64,000 bases of DNA from Botrytis cinerea B05.10. Lineage: Eukaryota; Ascomycota; Leotiomycetes; Helotiales; Sclerotiniaceae. The translations under genes were made by a program, and so were the position numbers. The notes beneath the pieces were generated by a model. It saw only the letters and a list, made by a program, of their open reading frames with translations. It had not been told where the DNA came from and did no database searches. Positions 34,930 to 45,300 of this stretch are shown piece after piece; position 1 is the first letter of the stretch; every line of letters starts with the position of its first letter. The stretch lies in assembly GCF_000143535.2 (NCBI RefSeq), contig NC_037311.1, positions 2,728,001-2,792,000 on the forward strand. The letters are read 5' to 3'.

Positions 34930-35900
34930 TCGATAAACAATTGTTAATATAACATTCAGAGCTATTGCCATAGGTCAGTTTATTGGAGATATCAACAATA
35001 TCGAAATAATCGATGCCTTAAAGGAGATTACTATCAATGAAATACTTAAGATTGTCTTACCAAACAAATATCAAAATAATTGATAAGAGCTCAATACTTT
35101 CCTTTTACAATTTAAAATCTACTTTCAATTCAATAAGGATAAATTCACTATCAAGAAATCCAAAAGCATATAGACTATATCATACCTTCAAAATAAAGCA
35201 ACCAAATAGATTCAACCATATTTGCACGATTATTTCGAGTATGACGATAAGGATCGTATACAATCCACCCGAATAATCTTCAATAGTTTTGAAGGATTTA
35301 AGACAGAGATTTGTAGAATCTTTGGAAATTCTAATAAATTAGAGGTAGTAAAAGATAAGATCTTCAATTTCAAATAAACAAAATCAATATTGAAATATGC
35401 TATGGAATTTCGAAGATATATTGGAACGATTAAATGGGATGAAATTATTATTATAAATCATTATTGTAAAGAATTCAAATCAGAAGTTAGATTAGAATTA
35501 GAAAGATTTGTTGAGAGTATAAATTTGAATGATTTAATTCAAAACTTCATTGAATTAAATGATTGTTTCTATAGATATCAATAAAGCTAGAGATTATATA
35601 AACCCTAAGGAAATCAAAAGCAAGGGTGTTATTGTAAAAATAAAAATAAATCATATTATAATTTATAGAAATATAAAAACCTTATAAAACTAGATGCTAT
35701 GTATTATATAAACGGGAATGATGATTTAGAAAAAAGATGAAGATGAAAAAACAACTTATATTTTGAATATGGAAAAGTAGGGTATCGAATAGCAAATTGT
35801 CAAAGTAAAAAGATAAAAGGAAAAAGGGGCAATTTCAAATCTAAATTTGGCAAAAACCAATTTAATGCCATCTTTGTTATTTCAGAAAACTCAATTAAAT
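34930..35900 (+). pseudogene. gag relic of the Gypsy element
   Basis: Short open pieces (for example 35390-35581) read as capsid-like helices rich in Glu, Asn and Ile. Around 35756-35812 the frame shows a former zinc knuckle (pattern FEYGKVGYRIANCQSKK) in which an expected Cys is Tyr and the expected His is Tyr, both explained by C-to-T/G-to-A changes. Multiple stops follow. Confidence 0.75.
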
Positions 35901-36199
35901 CTGAAAATATTAAGACTTTCATTGTTGAGGAATTTCAATAATTATTAAAGAAATTATTACGAAATCAAAAGGGTATAAATGTAATAGATTTATAAAAATA
36001 AAAGTATTACAAAACCTTAATATTTTTTATAATAGAAGAAAGTTATTAGGACGAGATAGAAATAGATTATGTTATAATAAATTGGATAGCCTATTATAAT
36101 GAATTCTATAGAATCTATCGATTAAATAAAAAAGCAATTGGATGGTTCCCCAAGAAAAGGAAGATGAAGAATTATCAGAATAATATAATATACAAGGAT

Positions 36200-39100
36200 T
36201 TAATTCTAAATATAATTTCACAAGAAGTTTGTAAAATTATTCAACAATTAAATACTACAGAACAAACAAAACAGATATACTACAAGGTTCAAATAAATGG
36301 ATATATACAATCAGCCATAATAGATTCAAAGATTACAGGAAATTTTATTATATCAGAAACTGCAAAGTACTTGGAAATATTACTTCAAATGAAACAATAT
36401 TCTTATCGATTATAATTAGTTGATGGATAGCTAGTAGGGTCTAACGAAAAGATTTCGTAGAAAACAATTCCAATACGAATAAATATAATCTAATATATAA
36501 AGGTTATATAATTTGATATTGTGCTATTGGATCAACAACAAATCATTTTAGGAATGTTATGATTAAAGGTACATAATCCGAAAATAGATTGGGTATAAGG
36601 AATTGTAATATTTGATTAATACAAAAGCGGTTATAAGGATATGTTAGAGGTATCTGTGAGATATAACACATGTCAAAAAGAATTGAACGCAAACAATACT
36701 GGCGATGTAGGATATCCAATCTAGGGTCCTTTATTAAAAGTAAAGGCCAATATATTTCCTCTACAAATGCAGAAGCCAACGATATGGTACGAAATCGCAA
36801 TCGAGGTAAAAGAAAGGCTTACAATATTAGAATAATACAAGAAATATAAATATGTTTTCAAAAAACTAGAAATCCATAAGGCTTTACCGAAATACAAGTT
36901 ATGGGATTATAAGATAATATTGGAGGAAGGCAAAATGTTTATATATATTCCAATTTATTCAATATTAGTTGATGAGTTAAAAAGGCTTAGAGAATATATC
37001 GACAACAATTTAGCTAAGGGATGGATTAGGGAATCTGCATTTTAAATGGCTAGTTCAATTATATGGGTATTCAAAAAGGATGAATCCGATAGATTAATTA
37101 TAGACTATAAAAAGCTTAATGTATTTATTAAAAAGGATCGATATCCATTTCTATTAGTTATAGAATTAAAAGATTGATTAAATAAAGCTACAATATTCAT
37201 CAAAATGGATTTATATAATAATTATTATTTGATTAGAATAAAGGAAGGTGAAGAATAGAAAATCGCTTTCAAAATAAGATATGGATTATACAAATATCAA
37301 ATTATACCATTCGGACTAATTAATATATCAGTTACTTTTATAAGGTTTATAAACAATGTATTATTATAATATTTGGATATTTGTTATATATACTATTTGG
37401 ACAATATTCTAATATATTTAAATAATAAGGTTCAATATATTAAGAACATTAGCAATATCCTTGAAAATCTATTTAAAGCAGATTTGTTGTACAAACCAAA
37501 CAAATGCGAATTCTATATTATAGAAATAGAATTCTTGAAATTCATTGTATCAAGTTAAAGGTTTAAGATAAGCAAAAACAAGGTTAAAGTAGTACTCGAA
37601 TGGAAGTAGCCGATTACAATCAAGGAAGTACAATCCTTTCTAAGATTCGTTAACTTCTATAAAAGATTTATCAAAGATTATTTAGAGATTACTATATCCT
37701 TGACCATATTAACCAGAAAAGATCAAGAAAGTTTTGAATGGATTATCAAAGTATAGAAGTCATTCAATACATTCAAACAAGTAATAGCAGAAGAATCAAT
37801 ATTGTTGATTTTTGACCCAAAGAAAGAAATCATAATGGAAACGGACTCCTTGGATTTCATTATAGGAATAGTTTTAAACCAATCGGGTCAAAATGGAAAA
37901 TATCAATCAATTGTATTTTATTTCTAAAAACTATTATTAGTCAAATTGAATTATGAAATATATAATAAAGAATTACTGGTGATAGTCAATACATTTAAAG
38001 AATGGCGAGTATATTTAAAAGGATCGAAATATATAGTATAGGTATATATAGATTATAAGAACTTGGTTTATTTTATTATAATGAAGTAATTAAATAGATG
38101 ATAGGTTAGATAATCAGAGATTATGGCTAATTACAACTTTAGAATTTCATATGTTAAAGGATTAGAAAACGCTAAAGCCGATACTCTTAATCGAAAATTA
38201 GAATATCAAGAAAACAAAATGTATGAGTTATATGCTATATTCAAAAAAGACAGCGAATCATTGGTTTACAATGTATTATAGCTTGTAGCAATACATTTGT
38301 TGGGAGACAATTACTTCAGGAAACAGATTCAATTACACTACGATAAGGATGCTATTGCTATACGCATACATAAGATAATAGAATTAGGATTCACTATAGA
38401 AAATGATATTATATATTTTCATAGAAAAGTATATATTTCGAATCAAATAACCAAGGAATTTATAATAGAATAATATAGATTGCTAATATATGAATATTAA
38501 GGAATTGTAAGGATATTTATAAGAATATAAAAAATCAATTACTTTCTATAAATGAAAACAATAATTAAAGAAGTTATTGAAAATTGTAATACCTGTATAT
38601 AAAACAAATCATTACAATATACTCCATATAATCAACTCCAGATCTCAGATATACCTTCTCAACCATAAAAATCCATTATATAGGACTTTGTAATCAAATT
38701 ATTATTCTCAAAGGATTCTATTATAGGAATTGAGTATGATGTGATATTCAATGTAATAGATAGACTAACGAAATTTGCTTATATAATATTATTCAAGGAA
38801 ATATGGGATATTAAGCAATTAGTATATATATTCCTAAAATATATAATAAGTATATATAGAATACTAGATAAGATAATCTCGAATTGAAACAAGCTTTTTA
38901 CTTCGAAATTCTGGATTACTTTATTAGTATTTATAGATATCAAGAAAAAGCTATCGATATCTTTCCATTTATAAATAGATAATTAAATAGAAAGGATCAA
39001 TCAGATAATAGAAGTATATCTTAGATACTATATAAATTATCGACAAAATAATTGAATAAAGCTATTATTTATGGCATAGTTTGTATACAATATATTGGAA

Positions 39101-39660
39101 ACGGAAACCACGAAAATCACCCTAGTATGAGCTAATTTTGGATTTAATCCATAAGCATATAAAATCCCAATACTACAAAAAGTTAATGCCGAATCAATAA
39201 TAGTACAAGTTGAATAGCTGAAAGATCTCCAAAAGCAACTAGCTCTTGATTTAAGATTCATATCTTTTAGAACAGTAGTGTATTATAATATGAAATGTAA
39301 TATAGAATCTATACTTAAAGAAAAGAATAAAGTTTATTTGCTACAACGAAACATTGAAATCAAAAGATTAAGTAATAAATTCGATTACAGAAAACTAGAA
39401 CTATTTAAGATTGATAAAATAATAGGAATGGTTAATTATTGATTGAAATTATTAGATATAATAAATATCCACCTAATATTCTATATATCCTTATTCAAAT
39501 CAGTACCATCAGGAATGCCAAATGCGCCATTTACAAAAATTGAACTAATCAATTCAAACGCCATATACAATATCGAAACAATATTAGACTACAAATATGT
39601 CAGAAACAAGATCAAGTATTTAATCAAATGATTAAACTATCTATATTTAGAAAATATATA
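36200..39660 (+). pseudogene. pol relic: protease, reverse transcriptase, RNase H, integrase, chromodomain
   Basis: Recognisable remains in order are: protease-like IIDSKITGNFI near 36320-36350; reverse transcriptase with the active-site box reading YLDN instead of YLDD at about 37391-37402; RNase H with METDSLDFIIGIVLNQ and LNYEIYNKELLVIV around 37840-37995; integrase with the NCNTCI zinc-binding remnant and a D..F.V catalytic-core stretch from about 38580; and a chromodomain-like ILDYKYVRNKIKYLIK near 39580-39630. Frequent TAG/TAA codons (many at former Trp or Gln codons) break every domain. Confidence 0.88.
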
Positions 39661-39686
39661 GGAATTCAAAAAGGATCTTAGTTACC

Positions 39687-40310
39687 CTAAAAAGCTACAA
39701 ACATTCCACCTGAAATACCCATATTTACTAATAAAGCCTCAAGATCCACTTCGAACAATTCAAGCAAAAAAGGATCAAAGAAATCGAAGGAAGAAGAATT
39801 AATAGAAATAGATATAATATCAATATTTGCTGTTTTTTCCTTAACACACTTCTTTTCAATCTTTTTCTTTTCTAATCTTTCCTTTTCCTCCACCTTCATT
39901 AATTTATCGAGAATTTATAAACTATAATAAAGCATTTCAGATTCACATTTCAATAAAAAACATTTCTGCTTTTGTAATTGCAAAATTTTAGTTATAGCCT
40001 TTTCTTCTTCTTAATTCAATCTCTCCTTTTGTTGGGATAAACTTTCCCAATCATTTTCAAATGAATCTTGAATATTACATTTTTTACTATTACAAATGTA
40101 TTCACTACACCACAAAAAATCAGAAAACAAAATAATATATTTACAATTAGTATGTTTGTATAATAAATATAAAGGCATTTCGAAATCTTTCTATTCAATA
40201 AAACAAGCAAAACGGATTTGTTCTTTTCTTTTATTAGTATTTAAAGGAGATATAATAAAGAAAAGAAGAAATACTATAATTATTAGATATACAAAAAAGA
40301 AGATGTATTA
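39687..40310 (-). pseudogene. relic antisense ORF at the 3' end of the Gypsy element
   Basis: On the minus strand, between pol and the 3' LTR, a decayed frame ends at 39687. It includes an open part of about 70 codons (39687-39899) with an acidic/basic coiled-coil stretch (KVEEKERLEKKKIEKK), an acidic hydrophobic tail (FDFFDPFLLELFEVDLEALL) and upstream Cys-containing remains (FLWCSEYICNSKKC) separated by a few stops. Base by base it is better preserved than chance for this AT-rich area. Antisense ORFs with a Cys cluster, a KE-rich helix and an acidic tail are, to my recollection, common beside fungal Gypsy elements. Function is unknown. Confidence 0.5.
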
Positions 40311-40352
40311 ATATAAATGCTTGGGATAAATGCTAAACTAAGAAGGGGATAA

Positions 40353-40928
40353 TATTATAACGGATTAGTAATAGATTATAGAATTATCAATGTATAGATT
40401 ATAATAGTATTATAGGCCTTAATGATTCAGCTATAGTATATCAAAGGATATTAGATATCTAAGAAAAGCCTTAGGTATATATATAGTATTAGTTATAGGA
40501 TATTCTAGAATCTTAGAATACAGTTTTTAGGATAATAGATCCTAAAAAATACTAAATATAACTTTACAAACTTTTCGCGAAGTTATATTAATAAGATCCC
40601 AAGAAATTAGTTTTAGAACAAAACAATAAACTAGGATACCAAAAATCACGGGATTAGTATTCCATAATAGATAGCTCAAAAACAACAGCGCTTTAGAAGC
40701 GACCAGCTATCCCAGCTATCCAAATAAAACGAAGATCTATATAAGGGAATGGGTTTCATTATAATGTAGAGCTTTGTGCTTAAGATAATAATCATTAGTT
40801 TTATTATTATAGTTACGAGAATTGCAATTAGTTACAATCTTATCGAATTCCTATTTGAAGTCTAGTTTAAACCATCTCGAGAGATCTCTAGACACTTCCA
40901 CGTGACCCTAGAGGCAGCTCCCGTAACA
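40353..40928 (+). repeat. 3' LTR of the Gypsy element
   Basis: 576 bp, beginning TATTATAACGG (the 5' copy reads TGTTATGACGG, two G-to-A differences) and ending CCCGTAACA, followed by the target duplication CTTAT. A TATA-like TATATAAG lies within it near 40738. Confidence 0.95.
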
Positions 40929-40933
40929 CTTAT

Positions 40934-41667
40934 CCCCTGTGGTAGTAAAGTTAATACTTTCGATAAAAAGAAATTCAATATAAATTCTTATACAAATTTT
41001 TATATGTATATTATATTTATAATATATTTAATTTGTTATTAATGATATAGTTAATTTATTAATAACAAATGAAATCAATATAAATTGAGATTCGTTTAAT
41101 ATTGATTTTTAATAGAAAAAAAGAAAATAGGGGTTTTGAAGGGTTTTAAAGATTTTAGGATTGATATTAGAATTGTAGGAAAAATGAATAGAAGGGAAGT
41201 AAGTGTAAGAATTAGAAGGAGAGAAGAAGTGAATATAAGAATTAGAATGTGGGTGAGAGGTATCAATTGAAAGTTTAAAGGAGAAGAGAATGAAAGATAG
41301 ATTATTTATTTATTTTATTTTTAATTTATTTTTCAATTAGAAGTTTTATTATTGTATATTATTATATAGATTATGTTGTTTATATATATTATTTATTTAG
41401 TTTTAATTTATATATTTATATTTGATTCAATTATTAATTGAATTCAATATAAATAAAGTATTGATCATTTTAAATTAGAATTCAAGTTAGAATTTAAGAA
41501 TTTCATTAAATCCTTTTGGAGTAAAAATTTCTAATCATTTATAAAAGAAAAAGCTTTTTAATTAATACTTTAAAAACGCTTTTTTCAATGTATTATAAAA
41601 ATATTGAATATTTTTTGGGATTGATAAAGCAGCCACTTTGTTAATCGCGGATTCTGTCACCACAGGG
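40934..41667. repeat. AT-rich segment bounded by a 10-bp inverted repeat (possible DNA element)
   Basis: The segment begins CCCCTGTGGT and ends with its reverse complement ACCACAGGGG, 734 bp apart, with an extremely AT-rich interior. Beyond the 10 bp the arms match only weakly and no flanking target duplication was found, so it may be a decayed MITE or a coincidence. Confidence 0.35.
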
Positions 41668-42340
41668 GTCTAGAAGTATTCGTCTACTGTCTCTCTTCTC
41701 TGCACTCTCAAAAACCCCATTCCTCGAAAATTGAGCTGCCTCCGCATACAACTACCTATTTATAAAGTATACTGTATACACTCGTGAAGTGGCTGGCTGA
41801 TTAATTCTTGACAGTAATTCGTTATCGTACCCGTAGGTACTGAGAGCAAGTAGCAGCACAATGGGTGCCTATAGCGACATATTTTGGAGCTGTTTCCCGT
41901 CTTACATGCACACCTCATCACATCAAGCAATACGGTGCCACCCTCATCAAATCATCGCCTTTCCTCTGCTTAACTCTGCATGCAGCCGGCGGCCCGTTAT
42001 AACGGGCCGTGGGGGAATAACAGGCCAAGCCCCAATGTTGGAATTCCTATCTCAACATGCATGGATAGTCCATCAGAAGAATGTCAGTATCTCAGCCACT
42101 TATCCTTCCTCCAGCTGAGCATGACATTTAGATTAAGCAAAGCTTCTTTAGGTATCCGCTGCATATTCGCAGGTCTAAACAGGTCTTAGTGTGAAATAAT
42201 CATATTGCACATATATATGGAGGTAAGTATGTACTGTACAGTACAACAATCAGGCCATTCGTCTCTTCATAACAAAGAAACCAACCTTTCTTAGCCTGCC
42301 CCAAAAACCAACCTCCTAAGCAAAATCCGTACTGAGCAAA
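41668..42340. promoter_or_regulatory. upstream region of the giant gene
   Basis: GC content returns to normal at about 41660. A TATA-like TATTTATAAAGTA is at 41757-41769, and a CT/AC-rich leader (about 42257-42330) runs up to the ATG context GCAAAATGCC. No shorter gene is supported; the open frame at 41861-42118 has no features. The promoter therefore probably lies within these 670 bases. Confidence 0.4.
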
Positions 42341-45300
42341 ATGCCAGGCCAAGGTTCAGACAAAGCATACTTGTCACAATTCAAAAACAACGATGGCGGC
42401 CCGAAATACGATTTCACTGTGGCAACGTCACTGGAAAGCATCAATGCAGGCCTCAGAGAATTCCTCACTGTGGGCAATTCACCGGCGTTGAGGTTCTGTA
42501 GATTCTTCACTGACGAGGGAGTGGAGTATTTGATGGAGTGGGAAGATGTACTCAAGATAACGAACAACGTTGATCCTTTTCAAATCGCAAGCAAGGAAGG
42601 CAAGGCTTTTAAAGACGATCCTACGATCCAGCTTCTTCATGACAAAGGCTTCTCATATGGGGTTATGGTTCAACCCGGCATTCCTAGTTGTTTGAGTGGG
42701 CGGGACTTCAGGAACTTTGCCATTGTCAACTTTGATAGTGGGATTGAGAGAGTTAAGTTCAAGCTTCTGTTTGAGGATGTCATTGTTGTTGAAGACAACG
42801 CCCATGTAAGGGCTGGCAAATGGACCCGATGGACACAGGCTGATGAGGGTGACGATGATGCTTGGTTTGTTGAGGCTGATGTCAATCTTACGATAAGTGC
42901 TCTAAGCGACGAGCTCGATACGCCTTACTTCAAAAATCACCCCGACGAGAGAGACAAACTTATGAGACAATTGAACAATATCTCTGGAACAGCATATAGT
43001 TTGGAGCAGCTATATTTTGACCTCAATCAAACCGTTCTCTCACCTAGTTCGGCACTCAAATATTTGAAAAGCGGCGAGGAAGTGTTACCGACCGGGTCGG
43101 CTGCTCAAAAGGCGGCGGTCTCAGCATATAAGGATGGCTACGAGAAGATTGCCAAATCTCAAGGCGAGCCACTCGTCACCGTTACAGCTGTTGTTCAAAC
43201 CAAGGATGCATCGGACCTGCAGATGACCGCATTCGAGCGACAGATTAGCAAACTGAAGGATAGCAATGGGTCTGTGATTCAAAATCCGACCAAGCTCCAA
43301 AAGGCGGCAGCTACGCTGGACTACCTCTGCACAACCAAACCAGGAGCAGGTCCTCCCAGCACCAATTCCTTTAATTGGAACTGGGTGACGGAGAACGAAG
43401 TCTCTCTCAAGCACGGTGTTGTTGCGATCAACCGGAACACTATCGCCAAGTATTTCTTGAAACAGTTGCTCGATCCGAAAATATCAGACAACTCACTGCG
43501 GAGATTCTGCGTCAGGATACAGCCCTATTGGAGCAATGGTGGATATGGCGTTCCTGTAGCGCCATTTCAAGAACCGGATTCCGCTATTGTTACAGACAAT
43601 GGGAGGACAGTTATTCAAGTTTCCTACGACTATAAGGGCAGAGCTGACCTTGATGACTCCAGACTCTATTTTGACAGCTCATATACTTGCGATGTTTCTT
43701 TCTACGACAATATAATAGAAGTAAAGCACGTTAGCAAATTCTGGACGGATTTCTCGGTGTGGGGGAGTGTAGGAGCTGGCTACTTTATTTGGTCTGAATC
43801 AACCGAGTCGCTAAGCATATCTGTCGACTCTAAAGGGGAGCTCTACACACAATCCAATTATGATCAAGTCATAAATGATAAGCATGATCACCTGGAAGAC
43901 ACACACGACAATGTAAGGGGGTGGAGGAACGGGGTTCTTGCACAGTTATATCCTTTTACACCCGTTTTGAATGTCGGGAGCGTCAATAATTTCATCTTCC
44001 CAGCTGCTCAGACCTTTGCATTCACCAAGCCTCTCTTTTCGGTCTACCAAGACCTGGTGTGCGATATCAACTACTTATCGCCCTCAGGTCAGGCGGTGCA
44101 ATCTCAGTGGTCACAGCCTCAGCAGCGCCTGTTGAAGATGGCAGCGAGGCCCTCAACAATCGAGGCTCCAAAGGACTCGCTTGCGTGGTCTTGTGAATAT
44201 ATCCATAATTACGTAGGGGGCATGCGAAAAATGGCGCCAACGACAAAGCAATTTTTGGCACTGCAGAACGAGGAGGGCCATGGGATGGTCTTTGAGCTCG
44301 ACAGCGACGGAGTGTTGCGAGTGTTTTTGGAGAAGAGCGGCCAAGCGGATACGCCTACCGGGTGGCAAGTGGCTGACTTATCAACTACTACCCTGGCTGC
44401 CCGCTGTCCAGGAGGGGTTGTGACGAGGTTTGACGTTGCCCAAAGTGAGCTTGACGGAAGTATTGGGCTCATGATGGCAGTACGTGCAGCTGACACCGAC
44501 GTGCTCTTCACGGCCTTACATAAGAGTGCCTACTACACCGAATGGGTAGATAATCCGGGATGGAAGAAACTGGAGTACGATGGGACATACCAGACGACTA
44601 CGGGTCAAATCCACCAAGCGCTTACAACCAAGATCACAATTTCTGGCACCTACTTTGCAGAGATCGGGGGTGGGCAGTATTTAGTTGTTGATCTGAATCG
44701 ACCCGAGAACGGCAAACCCCACATCGAGCGCTATCACATTGTCGACGGCGACTGGGTGATCCATCCAATTGGTCTCGATGTCGAAAGCGATAGCTACCTC
44801 TCTGTCGTTGGACGCATCAAGCTCTCAAAAGCCGTGGAGGCGACGGAGCGGCAGGTAGTGAGCGAGGCACATGGGAAAGCACAAGCTGCTGGTCAGAAGT
44901 TTGCAGCTAAGCCAAAGGATCGCAGCAGTGACGGTCTCTACACCCTAGGAAGAGCTGGTTCTAGCGTGCAGTTTGAGTTTCGACCATTGGAGAACGATTA
45001 CAGCGATATTGTACCGCCAACTGTGCGCCTCCTTCAGTGTCCTGGAGGTGGGAAGATGCCATCAGCTATCACCGTTGCGCGCCATAATGATTGGGAGAAA
45101 GACCTCGATCGATATGCTTTCACTGACGTTTACATCGTTGTGGACGATACACTTTACCGGCTTGATAACGCTGCACAGATGAGTAAGACAGATAGGTCAG
45201 TCGCGATCTGTACGAATGACCTTCTCAGCCAGACCACGATACTCCTGGGCACAGTTCGTCATGGTATCACAACTATTTGGGGTCGTAATGAGGCTGGAGA

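Larger units (their letters stand above)
34322..40928 (+). mobile_element. complete but RIP-inactivated Ty3/Gypsy LTR retrotransposon, 6.6 kb
   Basis: Two direct LTRs of 576 bp each (34322-34897 and 40353-40928) begin TGTTA and end TAACA. The 5-bp target duplication CTTAT is intact on both sides (34317-34321 and 40929-40933). A purine tract (AAGAAGGGGA, 40341-40350) precedes the 3' LTR. Internal order is gag, protease, reverse transcriptase, RNase H, integrase with a chromodomain-like end, which defines Ty3/Gypsy. All frames are broken by many TAA/TAG codons, and key residues are changed by G-to-A or C-to-T transitions, the pattern of RIP. Size and LTR length resemble the Boty class of Botrytis elements; identity to it is not claimed. 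Confidence 0.95.
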
